A DNA stretch of 39,242 bases, taken from NCBI GenBank assembly GCA_024698345.1, contig JAILRH010000023.1, forward strand, positions 1 to 39,242, given 5' to 3'. This document shows, one piece after another, positions 17,050 through 25,829 of the stretch; the stretch's first letter is position 1, and the number at the start of each line of letters is the position of its first letter. Under the pieces are notes generated by a model, which saw only the letters and a program-made list of their open reading frames with translations, ran no database searches and was not told the DNA's origin. This DNA comes from Lachnospiraceae bacterium. GTDB lineage: Bacteria; Bacillota; Clostridia; Lachnospirales; Lachnospiraceae. Made by a program: the position numbers and the translations under genes.

Positions 17050-17430
17050 CTATTTCACAATTGCATCCACTCCGGACTCACTATCCGACTTGGTATCCAC
17101 AACTTCTACTACTACTTTATTTGGAAGGCAAATTAAACTCTGTCCCACTCTTTTTATTCTGCCTTGTTTTACACAGAGCTTATCCGGGCAATTAGCTTCT
17201 TTTATATAAGCCTCTCCCCCTTCAATTACTAAAATGTTCTCGCCACTTCCAATAATTGGATAAATTCCGTTCTCCTTAAGGGAATATTTTGCAGTTACCT
17301 TTCCGTCTATTTTTACCTGAACATACTCACCGCTTTTACTTGTCACAAAATAAATGCAGATAAGCAGTGCTGTTATGGAAAATATAGCCCCCCATATACC
17401 TACTTCAAATTTATTAATCTTTTTACCCAT
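17050..17430 (-). CDS. NusG domain II-containing membrane protein (EetA-type)
   Basis: A 126-residue protein with one N-terminal membrane segment (about 10-29) and an external NusG-domain-II-like fold. The features are YVQVKIDGKVTAKYSLKENG, a conserved Cys pair in ANCPDKLCVKQGRI, and GQSLICLPNKVVVEVV at the end. Such proteins are the EetA-type partners of Gx-transporter (EetB-type) proteins in the flavin-based extracellular electron transfer locus known from Listeria. Here the EetB-type gene is about 19 kb away (35856-36368). The gene stands alone, with AAGGGAAAG upstream of the ATG and a terminator after it. The fold call is good; the electron-transfer role is inferred from family association. 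Confidence 0.85.
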   Translation of the reverse strand: MGKKINKFEVGIWGAIFSITALLICIYFVTSKSGEYVQVKIDGKVTAKYSLKENGIYPIIGSGENILVIEGGEAYIKEANCPDKLCVKQGRIKRVGQSLICLPNKVVVEVVDTKSDSESGVDAIVK

Positions 17431-17510
17431 AATATTTTCTTTCCCTTACAATCATCTATGGTTAAACGCTGTATACCCAAAGCTTAGCACATAATTATAT
17501 GTTATTTCCA

Positions 17511-17639
17511 CTATTTAGAACAACTCATCCATAAGTGTATAGAAACGTATCTTATCCCATCGTTTGAATGACGTACTAGCATGGATATTTCAGGAAGACC
17601 TGTTGTGGCATTTGCTTTTGCCTTAGCTAATCCAATTGT
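17511..17639 (-). other. Short unexplained open frame downstream of the surface-protein gene
   Basis: A 42-codon frame without a start codon reads AKAKANATTGLPEISMLVRH and then SNDGIRYVSIHLWM before a TAG at 17511. Its composition is protein-like and unlike the low-complexity frames elsewhere. It may be the end of a lost gene. I do not recognise it, and it may be chance. Confidence 0.2.
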
Positions 17640-17643
17640 GTTA

Positions 17644-19827
17644 CTACTTTATTATTACAGTTACTGTAACTGACTTTTCATTTTTGTCATTATTACTGTT
17701 ACCGCTATCTGTAATTTTAACTTTGATTTTGTATGTCCCCTTTTTGAGACCTTTCTTAACAGTAATTGTTTTATTCTTTATTATCTTAAAGTATTTTTTG
17801 AAATTCTTTTTTCCTTTCTTTGCAGAGGTAAGTTTGTATGTCACTAAACCTTTTGCATTATTTACTGTCACAGCCTTATTAATCTTTATGACATTCTTTT
17901 TCTTCTTAATACTCTTATATTTAATCCTGACTGTCTTTCCTTTGACAAAAAATGAATTGGTATTTGAATTATTACCTACATAAATAATACTTCCTGTGTC
18001 TGAACTATTATCTGTCTTTATGTTGCTTCCTGTTTCAGATGGCCTTGTCAGTTTCGGAACAATTATCTTTGTTTTGCTTATCTGTTTACCACACAGCGAG
18101 CAATAAACAATTTCATCATAAGATCCTTCCTTATCATAAGTTGCAGATACTTCATTTTCTTTTACTTTCACTTCTTTGTGTTTCCCGGTTGCATCTAAAT
18201 AATCTGAGTTATAGCTGTCACCACACACCAGGCAGGTATATGTTGAATATCCTTTTTCTGAACAAGTAGGTTCTTTCGTATATGTAACAGTGTAATTATG
18301 AGTGTGCAAAACAAAAGGAAAATATAACAACAAATCTTTTGTAGAATTGTATATATACATATTCGTTTTTTCACCGTTTACAGTCGGAGCGTTATACAAA
18401 AATCCATAGTCTCCCTTATTCATGATATGAATAGCTATGTAATACTCAAAATCTTCATCTAAAACTTCATTGTCATTTACCAGATTTGCATTTTGGAAAA
18501 TCGGATTATTACCACTCTTATATATTTCGATATCCTTAAAAACATAATACCCTGAAAAGAAATTTGATTCAGATGATGTTACAGGAAGACAATTTAATTT
18601 GAATGATTCTTTTATAGAACTGCAGGTCTTATCAGTGCATTGTAAAAAAGACGCCCTGTCATAATTAAAATCAACTTTGGCAATTGGTGACACTATACCA
18701 TCAACCGTTATCTCTCCACCTTCCTGATATATTGAATACACTCCATTGAATGGATTGCGCTTCACTGAACCAACTTTTAATGTATAGTTGTCTGTTTTAA
18801 TATATCCTCTCTTTATCAATAACAAAAACTCGAATTTTTCTGAGGACGGAACCTTATATGTCACTCTGCTTCCATTTACCACCGGTTCAACTCCTGTGCT
18901 TCTTCCAACCGGTATTATCTCAAACTTTTCATTTTGAGTGTATGAAACATCGAAATTACTGCTGCCGGTATCAGTTGCGACAACTGTCGGATTTATATTC
19001 TGAACCGTAAACGGAATAACAAGTGCCATATACGTAAAATGCTGTACTGCCTTGTAAGTTGATTGAGTTGAAGAACATTCACTTCCGTTGATATAGCATG
19101 GTGAATCAGTATATGTATAATTACTGCCATAATAATCTGAAGGTAAAGTATAGCACACCATATAATATGTTTTGCCTTTTTCAAGAGTCCCCGTCACTTT
19201 ATCAAGATTATACATTTTATTGTAATCTTCCTGGACATTAAAAAGGCAATACCTGGTGCCGGCGTTATATCTTTTTTCTTTTTCAGCTGAATCATAGATT
19301 TTGTAATAACACGCTTTTTCAAATTGAGTTATCGCATCTTGTGCTGTCATTCCATCATTCACTTTGAAAACATCATAATCATATGCTAACTCCACAAGTC
19401 CCAAAGATTTTTTTAAATTTTTTACTGAAATAGTATTTGATCCCTTTGCCTCCAAAACAGATGAAGTGATTGTGAAAATACCATCGGTCTGATTAATAAT
19501 TGAAGTCATATTATTAATCTGTGTTTCGCCGTACATTACCATAAAATTAGATTCTTTAGAGTAACCCTTATATTCCTTAACATATCCTGCCTCTACGGAA
19601 ATTACAAATTGAAAATCTTCTTTAACCGATACTTCAAAAGAAATAACAGAATCACTTTCAAGTTGTTTAGCTTTAGCTGACTTACCCACAGGAATAATGT
19701 CGTAGCCTTGATTTTTGGTATAACTGACAATTACATAGTCGCTGTCAGAATGCACGACAACTGATGAACAAAAAATCATCACAAACATAAAACTGAAAAG
19801 TGCTAAAGCGTTACATAGTTTCTTCAT
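17644..19827 (-). CDS. Secreted cell-surface protein with repeated domains
   Basis: A 727-residue protein with a signal peptide (KKLCNALALFSFMFVMIFCS) and AAGGGTG 5 bases before the ATG. Two related halves begin with DYVIVSYTKNQGYDIIPVGK (about residue 30) and FDVSYTQNEKFEIIPVGRST (about 300), so the N-terminal domain is duplicated. A Cys-rich module follows (HNYTVTYTKEPTCSEKGYST with two C-x-x-C pairs), a small repeat common in Lachnospiraceae surface proteins. The end is a Lys-rich beta domain (GTYKIKVKITDSGNSNND) resembling an immunoglobulin-like fold. There is no LPXTG motif or C-terminal membrane anchor, so attachment may depend on charge. The ligand is unknown. Confidence 0.75.
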   Translation of the reverse strand: MKKLCNALALFSFMFVMIFCSSVVVHSDSDYVIVSYTKNQGYDIIPVGKSAKAKQLESDSVISFEVSVKEDFQFVISVEAGYVKEYKGYSKESNFMVMYGETQINNMTSIINQTDGIFTITSSVLEAKGSNTISVKNLKKSLGLVELAYDYDVFKVNDGMTAQDAITQFEKACYYKIYDSAEKEKRYNAGTRYCLFNVQEDYNKMYNLDKVTGTLEKGKTYYMVCYTLPSDYYGSNYTYTDSPCYINGSECSSTQSTYKAVQHFTYMALVIPFTVQNINPTVVATDTGSSNFDVSYTQNEKFEIIPVGRSTGVEPVVNGSRVTYKVPSSEKFEFLLLIKRGYIKTDNYTLKVGSVKRNPFNGVYSIYQEGGEITVDGIVSPIAKVDFNYDRASFLQCTDKTCSSIKESFKLNCLPVTSSESNFFSGYYVFKDIEIYKSGNNPIFQNANLVNDNEVLDEDFEYYIAIHIMNKGDYGFLYNAPTVNGEKTNMYIYNSTKDLLLYFPFVLHTHNYTVTYTKEPTCSEKGYSTYTCLVCGDSYNSDYLDATGKHKEVKVKENEVSATYDKEGSYDEIVYCSLCGKQISKTKIIVPKLTRPSETGSNIKTDNSSDTGSIIYVGNNSNTNSFFVKGKTVRIKYKSIKKKKNVIKINKAVTVNNAKGLVTYKLTSAKKGKKNFKKYFKIIKNKTITVKKGLKKGTYKIKVKITDSGNSNNDKNEKSVTVTVIIK

Positions 19828-20075
19828 ATAATCACCCTTTCCGAACTGTGTTTATAAACCACACATATATAACTACATACTTACAAATCTAATCCTTTTT
19901 TTCCGCTCAATAATCATGTCTATATTATATCGCACTAATACTTTCACGGCAATTATTATTACTATTTATTCATGCTATTTATTCATATATGAATCAACTT
20001 GCCATTCCCCTTAAATATTATTAAAATAATAAGGGCAGATATATACTTTATCAGATTCGAAAGGACAATGTTATT

Positions 20076-21230
20076 ATGAGAAAAATTATTAGTTTAACAG
20101 TAATATGCTCATTGACTTTATCTCTTGCTGCCTGTGGAAAAAGTACCACGGACAGACAGAATAATTCTTCAGTAAATGTCGCTACAACCGGCGCTCCTGA
20201 AGCAGATACCACACCTGTCTCTGAGACCACTGAAGATAATTCAGATAATAATGATAGAGACAGTGAGGAAACAAGCATTGAAGAAACAAGCACTGAAGAA
20301 ACAAGCACTGAAAAAACAAGCACTGAAGAAACAAGCGCTGAAAAAACAAGCACTGAAGAAACTTCAAATGATGATTTTTCGTATTCTTCACTTAAAGATA
20401 CTTTATTTTCATTCAGCAGTGGTGCCGGCGGATGGTGTACCGAACTCTTCATATCTGAGGACGGTTCATTTAAAGGTAATTACCACGACTGGGATTTCGT
20501 CGATCCTGACGATGAAGATTCAAAAGGCCTTATGTATAGTTGCGAATTTGAAGGCAATTTTGGAAAACTCGAAAAAGTAGATGACCTGACTTACAAAACT
20601 ACCATAAATAATATCGAATACAAAAATGAACCTGATACTAAAGAAAAAATAGACGGTGTTAGTTATCTGTACACAACTGCCTATGGTTTAAACGAAGCTG
20701 AAGATATATATTTCTATTTACCGGGTTCAAAAGTTAAAGATCTTCCTGAAGATTTTGTTACCTGGGTAAATATGGCTATCTTCGATTACGACACTGAAAC
20801 ACAAAAAGATACATTGGACTTTGTAGGACTTTACAACGAAAAACCTAAATACGGATTTTCAAGTTCCAACTATTCAAACGACTATAACGCAAATGTCAAC
20901 AATACTAAAGAATTATCTGATAGCCTTCGAAAAGAAATTCAAGAAGAAGAACTGAATCAGGCTCAACTAAACGAAAAAGCTAAAGACCTGTATGAATTAT
21001 GGGACAATCAGCTCAACGATTTGTGGGCTGTGCTACTTCAGACACTGTCTGAGGATGAAATGCAAAATCTCAAAACCGATGAAATAAACTGGATAAATAA
21101 AAAAGAAAAGAAGCTTAAAAAGATACGAAAGAAATACAAGGGCGCAAGCATGGCTCCAATGCAGGAATATATGAAAGCTGCAGATTTAACCGAAAACAGA
21201 GTCTATGTTCTGTTAAAATATTTAGAGTAG
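20076..21230 (+). CDS. Lipoprotein with Thr/Glu/Ser repeat linker and LprI-like C-terminal domain
   Basis: A 384-residue protein with a lipoprotein signal peptide and lipobox LAAC (lipidated Cys at about residue 20). A linker of five-residue EETST/EKTST repeats (15-base DNA repeats, about 20262-20370) comes next. A middle beta-rich domain contains GAGGWCTELFISEDGSFKGN, and a helical C-terminal domain contains LWDNQLNDLWAVLLQTLSED and EINWINKKEKKLKKI. The last part resembles LprI/DUF1311 proteins, in which a short alpha-helical W-rich motif is repeated. The lipid anchor and linker place the domains outside the membrane. It is the only plus-strand gene between 12.5 and 36.6 kb. The function is unknown. 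Confidence 0.75.
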   Translation: MRKIISLTVICSLTLSLAACGKSTTDRQNNSSVNVATTGAPEADTTPVSETTEDNSDNNDRDSEETSIEETSTEETSTEKTSTEETSAEKTSTEETSNDDFSYSSLKDTLFSFSSGAGGWCTELFISEDGSFKGNYHDWDFVDPDDEDSKGLMYSCEFEGNFGKLEKVDDLTYKTTINNIEYKNEPDTKEKIDGVSYLYTTAYGLNEAEDIYFYLPGSKVKDLPEDFVTWVNMAIFDYDTETQKDTLDFVGLYNEKPKYGFSSSNYSNDYNANVNNTKELSDSLRKEIQEEELNQAQLNEKAKDLYELWDNQLNDLWAVLLQTLSEDEMQNLKTDEINWINKKEKKLKKIRKKYKGASMAPMQEYMKAADLTENRVYVLLKYLE

Positions 21231-21250
21231 TCGATAAATCGACTACTCTA
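21223..21250. terminator. Perfect hairpin at the end of the lipoprotein gene
   Basis: TAGAGTAGTCGA pairs with TCGACTACTCTA around a TAAA tetraloop, and the lipoprotein stop codon is inside the stem. There is no strong T-run on the plus strand, so termination is plausible rather than certain. It also lies beyond the end of the minus-strand FtsX permease gene. Confidence 0.5.
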
Positions 21251-21312
21251 TACAAAATCAACCACGATATCTTGTTCTGTCTGAACTCGAATAAAAATCT
21301 TCTTTTTTTTTA

Positions 21313-23595
21313 TTATTCATTTCCTTTCAGACTTGTTACCATGTCGATATTTCTAATCTTTCTTGCCAAAAACTTAGACACAAGATAAGATACAAATATT
21401 GTTCCAAGCGCAGATATCACAAAAGTTCTAGTTTCAATAAACGCCCCAAAATCATAATGCTCTTCAATTGCTGTCTTAAATAACCAGTCCGTCAGATAAA
21501 AACCAAGCGGCATTCCTATGATAACGGAAATTATTGCTATCCAGTTATTTTGCTTTATAAATATCTTCTTGATTTTGGAGTCTTTAAATCCTAAAACCTT
21601 CAATGTTGAGAACTGGTATTGCTTTTCTGTATATGAGAGAATACCGAGATTGTAAATAATGATTCCGCCAAGCAAAACTGCTATTCCGATAATCATCACA
21701 AGCATCGTCTTCATCATTGAAAGCATACCTTCCATACCCTCTTTCAGATTATCAATATCCTGTATCACTTCAACTTTTTCTATCTCTTTTGTTTCAGATA
21801 AATCCGTATTTGTATAAAGTGCATCCGGTTTGTACTCAAGGCCAAGACTTTCAAGATATTTTCTTGTCATAGTCACATTCTGGTTCTGAGGATCTTTGTT
21901 GAATCCTATAATCTTTGATGTGTAGTAATTCTTATCTCCGTAGATGTGCCATGTGATTGTATCCCCGAGTTCATATCCTTTTGTTTCTGCCAATTTAAAA
22001 GTGACAAATACACCGTCATCCTTTGGGTCTTTAATAACCTCATTTTTTCTGTCAACAAATCGGATATATCCTTTTGCATCGGTAACAAGTATGTTGTTTG
22101 CTTCCCTGATACCATCATTATTTTTTATTTCTATCCCGATACTTTGTGATGTGTGATTTCCGTATTTATCTTCTAATCCCTTTACTTCATCAGATGTAAT
22201 ATCTTCTTTCAAATTAAGTTTATAGTCAAAATTGTATATTGTTTCAAACTGCAGTCTCACAAAGAAATTCATGGAATCAAGCATTCCAAGTGCACATACT
22301 ATCAACATGCAACATCCCACAACTCCTGCCAACCCCATAAAGGTTCTCACCTTATTTCTGAGCATATCTCTTATATTCCAAACAGATTCAAAACTCATTT
22401 TTTTAAACAAACCTTTTCTGGTAATGTTTATAACATTACCTTTTACACTTGGAATTTTAGTCCTTAGGGTTTCAGCCGGATTTTCTTTTAAGATACTTCT
22501 TCCGGTAATATATGTAATTAATGTCACCACAAGTACAACCGCTACTGCCACTACATAACTTTTTACCGCCATTTCAGGCCTTCCGTTTGGAATTTCAAAA
22601 AATTCCATTTGGAGATTCATAAACACATTTCCGATAAAAAAGTATCCGAGAATCAATCCTGTAACTGCTGCAAAGATGCTGATCCATATTCCATATCCTA
22701 TATAATGAAAAAGAATTTTGCCATTGCCAAATCCAAGTGCTTTCAGCGTTCCTATCTGAGTTCTCTGCTTCTTTACAACTCTGGTCATAGTTGTGACAAC
22801 AGAAAGCATTGCTATAAAAAGAAATATTCCCGAAAAAACTCCGACATAGGTTTTTCCCTCGTCAATTTCTCCCTGATATGCGACGTAAGAAGAGGTATCT
22901 TCTGCCTTCACAATTGCTTTAGCATTTTCAATATTGTCCTCAATATCGTTTTTTACGCTATCCACATTGTCTTTGCTGTCAACATCTACCATCATACTAT
23001 TGAAAATACGGTACCCTTCATCAAGCTCATTTACGCTCATATAGGCAAATCCAAACTCTTTTCTGTCAGGATAAAGTTCCGATTCATCTCGCACATCATA
23101 TAAATGGTCCGGAACATTTATAAGTCCTCTAACCTTTTCTTTTAATTCCATCCCCTCATATTTAACAAGAATGGTGTCACCTACTTTTATTTCATTTTCC
23201 CCGGCATAAAAATTATCAAGCCACACACCTGACTTATCGCCGTCAAACTTTTCACCGTCAAGAACATAGAACTTACTGATTTTATTTGTCTCGATACAAT
23301 TAAGTAATAAGGTCTTATCTTCATCTGTAAGTGCTGTAATCGACAGCTTTAGCTCTGCGTTTTTTACATGATTAATTTTCTTAACTTCTTCAAGATCCTC
23401 ATGACTAAACATACCCATAGCATTCAGATCCTGGAGATTATTTTCGCTATAAAACTTGTCCGCAGTTTTAGTCATTCCTGTCATGTAGGCCTCAATTCCG
23501 GAATAAGCCATTACGCCTATCATAACCATGAGGAAAATTGTGACAAACTGTGAAAAGTTATTCTTTATGTCTCTAAACATTTTTCTTTTTAACAT
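21313..23595 (-). CDS. ABC transporter permease with two FtsX domains
   Basis: A protein of about 760 residues. The first membrane helix is at about 15-35 (FVTIFLMVMIGVMAYSGIEA). A large external domain follows, then a three-helix FtsX domain (about 260-375, with VKKQRTQIGTLKALGFGNGK before the second helix). A second external domain and a second FtsX domain (about 640-750, with QYQFSTLKVLGFKDSKIKKI) complete it. This duplicated layout is typical of MacB/LolCDE-like mechanotransmission systems in Firmicutes. The ATG at 23595 lies 2 bases after the ATPase stop; a GTG at 23604 is an alternative. With the ATPase it could act on lipoproteins, peptides or antimicrobial compounds, but the substrate is unknown. 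Confidence 0.85.
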   Translation of the reverse strand: MLKRKMFRDIKNNFSQFVTIFLMVMIGVMAYSGIEAYMTGMTKTADKFYSENNLQDLNAMGMFSHEDLEEVKKINHVKNAELKLSITALTDEDKTLLLNCIETNKISKFYVLDGEKFDGDKSGVWLDNFYAGENEIKVGDTILVKYEGMELKEKVRGLINVPDHLYDVRDESELYPDRKEFGFAYMSVNELDEGYRIFNSMMVDVDSKDNVDSVKNDIEDNIENAKAIVKAEDTSSYVAYQGEIDEGKTYVGVFSGIFLFIAMLSVVTTMTRVVKKQRTQIGTLKALGFGNGKILFHYIGYGIWISIFAAVTGLILGYFFIGNVFMNLQMEFFEIPNGRPEMAVKSYVVAVAVVLVVTLITYITGRSILKENPAETLRTKIPSVKGNVINITRKGLFKKMSFESVWNIRDMLRNKVRTFMGLAGVVGCCMLIVCALGMLDSMNFFVRLQFETIYNFDYKLNLKEDITSDEVKGLEDKYGNHTSQSIGIEIKNNDGIREANNILVTDAKGYIRFVDRKNEVIKDPKDDGVFVTFKLAETKGYELGDTITWHIYGDKNYYTSKIIGFNKDPQNQNVTMTRKYLESLGLEYKPDALYTNTDLSETKEIEKVEVIQDIDNLKEGMEGMLSMMKTMLVMIIGIAVLLGGIIIYNLGILSYTEKQYQFSTLKVLGFKDSKIKKIFIKQNNWIAIISVIIGMPLGFYLTDWLFKTAIEEHYDFGAFIETRTFVISALGTIFVSYLVSKFLARKIRNIDMVTSLKGNE

Positions 23596-23597
23596 AA

Positions 23598-24299
23598 TTA
23601 CCACTTAACCTCATCAACATTCTTTGGATTGTCATTTGTTTCATTTGATACAACTTTTCCGTTTTTAATCTTGATAACTCTGTCTGCAATTTCCGCTATC
23701 AACGCATTATGTGTAACTATAATTACAGTTTCACCGGCACTGCTTTGTTTCTTTAATAATTTGAGGACTCCCACTCCTGTGTCTGAGTCTAACGCCCCTG
23801 TAGGCTCATCACATAAAAGAAGTTTAGGGCTTTTCATAATAGCTCTGGCTATAGATACACGTTGCTGTTCTCCTCCTGACAGTTCCTGGGGAAATTTGTT
23901 TGCATGTTTTAAAAGGCCTACGCTATCAAGCACCTCTTTTGCATCTTTTGTTGTATCGGTCACATCTTTTATCAAATTGACATTTTCTTCAACAGTTAAT
24001 GTTGGCATGATATTGTAAAACTGAAAAATAAATCCAACATCATCAGCTCTGTAATCAGTCAGCTGTTTATCATTATATTTTGCAATATCCTTGTCACCAA
24101 TCATTATGCTTCCCGAAGTTGCTTTATCCATTCCGCCAAGAAGATTAAGCAAAGTGGATTTTCCGGCGCCCGACGGGCCTAGCACCACCACAAATTCGCC
24201 TTTATCAATGGAAAGATCAACACCATCTAATGCATTAAACTGTTGCTCACCTACAACATATGTCTTTTTCACATTTTTTAATTCAATAAAGCCATTCAT
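23598..24299 (-). CDS. ABC transporter ATP-binding protein (MacB/LolD type)
   Basis: A 233-residue ATPase preceded by AGGAGG at 6 bases. It has Walker A GPSGAGKST, Q-loop FQFYNIMP, signature ELSGGEQQRVSIARAI, Walker B LLLCDEPTGALD and switch VTHNA, all canonical. The N-terminal pattern LKNVKKTYVVGEQQFNALDG is the LolD/MacB signature of ATPases that pair with FtsX-type permeases. The permease follows 2 bases later in the same operon. The flavodoxin gene stops 10 bases before position 24310 in the opposite reading direction of distance: it is transcribed upstream of this gene on the same strand, so the ATPase may be cotranscribed with the iron-controlled flavodoxin operon. Confidence 0.9.
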   Translation of the reverse strand: MNGFIELKNVKKTYVVGEQQFNALDGVDLSIDKGEFVVVLGPSGAGKSTLLNLLGGMDKATSGSIMIGDKDIAKYNDKQLTDYRADDVGFIFQFYNIMPTLTVEENVNLIKDVTDTTKDAKEVLDSVGLLKHANKFPQELSGGEQQRVSIARAIMKSPKLLLCDEPTGALDSDTGVGVLKLLKKQSSAGETVIIVTHNALIAEIADRVIKIKNGKVVSNETNDNPKNVDEVKW

Positions 24300-24309
24300 G
24301 ATATTCCTC

Positions 24310-24732
24310 CTATAAAAGCATTGCTCCCAGCGATTTGCACTCTGCTATCTCGCTGTCACCGGGCATTCCGTTTGCCATCAGGCCCTCTGAAACGAGATTT
24401 GCTCCTGCCAATCTGCACCTATCCTCCCAATCTCTCATCCAAAGACCATCTCCCCATCCGAAAGATCCAAATATTGCAATCTTCTTTCCCTGCAAACTTT
24501 TTTCCACGTCCGAAAACATAGGTTCAAATTCAAATTCCTCCAGAACTTCAGCTCCCATGGCAGGACAGCCAAACGCTATAGCATCAAATTCATTTACCTT
24601 TTCTTTTGTGAAGTCTGCAGGTCCAAATGTTACGACCTCCGCTCCTTTTTCTCTAGCTCCCGCTGCGACAGCCTCCGCCATCGCCAATGTATTACCTGTT
24701 CCTGTCCAAAATACTACTGCTACTTTACTCAT
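24310..24732 (-). CDS. Flavodoxin
   Basis: A 140-residue protein with the FMN phosphate-binding loop FWTGTGNTLAMA at residues 8-19, then FGCPAMGAEVLEE and GSFGWGDGLWMRDWEDR. This is the short-chain flavodoxin layout of clostridia. Flavodoxin replaces ferredoxin as a cytoplasmic electron carrier when iron is scarce. It is the third gene after an operator-like GTTAG palindrome, following the HMA and DUF3793 genes on the same strand with short gaps. Iron-limited induction is therefore likely. AAAGGAAATTAATATT precedes the ATG. It could also give electrons to the membrane Fe-S and FMN proteins of the island. Confidence 0.93.
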   Translation of the reverse strand: MSKVAVVFWTGTGNTLAMAEAVAAGAREKGAEVVTFGPADFTKEKVNEFDAIAFGCPAMGAEVLEEFEFEPMFSDVEKSLQGKKIAIFGSFGWGDGLWMRDWEDRCRLAGANLVSEGLMANGMPGDSEIAECKSLGAMLL

Positions 24733-24789
24733 AATATTAATTTCCTTTCTGCTATTTCTATTTTTTCATTTTTCTGATACGATTTTCTT

Positions 24790-25371
24790 TTAGGCATTTG
24801 CCGCCTTCACATTTGTAAATCTTTGTTCATCTACGATCATTGACTCCAGCGTTTTGCCTCTGGATATTTCTTCTTTATATATCAATGAACATATTTTATA
24901 TTTTTCAAATGTCTTCTCAGCCTTCTTCTGATTATCATACACTTTCCAGCACCCCACGCATTTTACACCATCACATGGGCTATTCATAAAGCCTCTTACA
25001 TCTTTCGGCGGGTAACCCAAAAACACTCCAATTTCATGGGGGAAATTATCATTCTCAACCAATCTCTTTATCAACTCAACAACGCACCTGTCCGGATTGC
25101 CACAAGGGTATCCCTTTTCCGCAAGTATACTTTTAGTCTCAGGGCTTACAAGTTCACTCTTCAACCTTTCAGGCCTATATAAATAAATCAATGTTATTCC
25201 GGATTTTTCGCGCAGAGGAATAAGTCTTAGTCCTTTTTTTATAAGAATTCGATTTAGTTTCTTTATCTCTTCTTTTATGTGCTTTCCATCAGTTTTTATT
25301 GAAAAAAGATTGCCTGTTTTTATTCCCGCCAAGGTCGGCGAACAAAATTCGATAATTTTTTCTTCCAACAT
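24790..25371 (-). CDS. DUF3793 family protein
   Basis: A 193-residue cytoplasmic protein with the segments CSPTLAGIKTGNLFSI at the N-terminus, LIYLYRPERLKSEL in the middle, and FPHEIGVFLGYPPKDVRGFM with CDGVKCVGCWKVY near residues 110-145. These are hallmarks of DUF3793, a family found in clostridia next to flavodoxin and ferrous-iron transport genes. The C-x-x-x-x-C-x-x-C cluster could hold a metal or an Fe-S centre. The gene follows the HMA gene with a 4-base gap and precedes flavodoxin, so the three probably form one iron-controlled operon. The biochemical function is unknown. Confidence 0.88.
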   Translation of the reverse strand: MLEEKIIEFCSPTLAGIKTGNLFSIKTDGKHIKEEIKKLNRILIKKGLRLIPLREKSGITLIYLYRPERLKSELVSPETKSILAEKGYPCGNPDRCVVELIKRLVENDNFPHEIGVFLGYPPKDVRGFMNSPCDGVKCVGCWKVYDNQKKAEKTFEKYKICSLIYKEEISRGKTLESMIVDEQRFTNVKAANA

Positions 25372-25375
25372 TACA

Positions 25376-25735
25376 CTAATCCCCCTTCTGAAATGTAGCT
25401 TTGTAACCTATTCTTTCTATACTTTTTATAATTAAGTTTGCATCTATTTCTCTGTCACATCGTACAACTGCTCTCTTCTTCTTATAATTCACCTTGGCTG
25501 AAGCTCCCTCAATTTCATTGATTGCCCCGGTAACTGCATTTCCGCAATTAGTACAATGCATTCCTTCCACTGTAAAGGTATATGTAGAAACAATCTTTCC
25601 TTTCAATTTTTTCTTTTTGGGTTTGCTCGATGTTCCTCCACAACAAGTTCCCTCACCTCTCATGTGCTTCATTGTTTCTTTTACACCAAACACTAACATC
25701 ACGACAATTATCAGGCCAATTATTATGTCTTGCAT
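25376..25735 (-). CDS. Membrane-anchored heavy-metal-associated (HMA) domain protein
   Basis: A 119-residue protein with one N-terminal membrane segment (IIIGLIIVVMLVFGVKE) and a Cys-Cys pair with basic linker (GTCCGGTSSKPKKKKLKG). An HMA domain then carries the metal-binding motif GMHCTNCGN at about residues 59-67. HMA domains bind soft metal ions, mainly Cu(I), through the C-x-x-C. In clostridia this domain layout often occurs beside feoB, where it may handle metal at the membrane. AAGGCGAG lies 3 bases before the ATG, and an operator-like palindrome lies 33 bases upstream, suggesting DtxR control. Copper chaperone or ferrous-iron accessory are the two likely roles. Confidence 0.88.
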   Translation of the reverse strand: MQDIIIGLIIVVMLVFGVKETMKHMRGEGTCCGGTSSKPKKKKLKGKIVSTYTFTVEGMHCTNCGNAVTGAINEIEGASAKVNYKKKRAVVRCDREIDANLIIKSIERIGYKATFQKGD

Positions 25736-25767
25736 TATCTCGCCTTCTTTCTTGCAATTCAGTTTTA

Positions 25768-25783
25768 ATTAGTTGCAACTAAC
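25768..25783. promoter_or_regulatory. Putative DtxR-type operator upstream of the HMA-DUF3793-flavodoxin operon
   Basis: ATTAGTTGCAACTAAC contains the perfect 14-base palindrome TTAGTTGCAACTAA, 33 bases before the HMA start codon. The same core occurs at 34514-34529. It has the layout of DtxR/IdeR boxes (TTAG...CTAA). The role is inferred. Confidence 0.65.
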
Positions 25784-25799
25784 TGATTTTTAAATATTT

Positions 25800-25816
25800 A
25801 CCGCCTTTTAGGCGGT
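25800..25816 (-). terminator. Small hairpin after the first DtxR gene
   Basis: ACCGCCT pairs with AGGCGGT over a three-base loop, 14 bases past the stop of the DtxR-family gene. The following T content on the minus strand is only modest, so it may be a weak terminator that isolates the HMA operon. Confidence 0.5.
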
Positions 25817-25829
25817 ATTCATTTTTATA

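Noticed and set aside
20076-21230. LPXTG-anchored adhesin
   Set aside because: It has a lipobox and no sorting signal, so it is a lipoprotein.
25376-25735. Copper-exporting P-type ATPase
   Set aside because: Only an HMA domain and one membrane helix are present; there is no ATPase domain.
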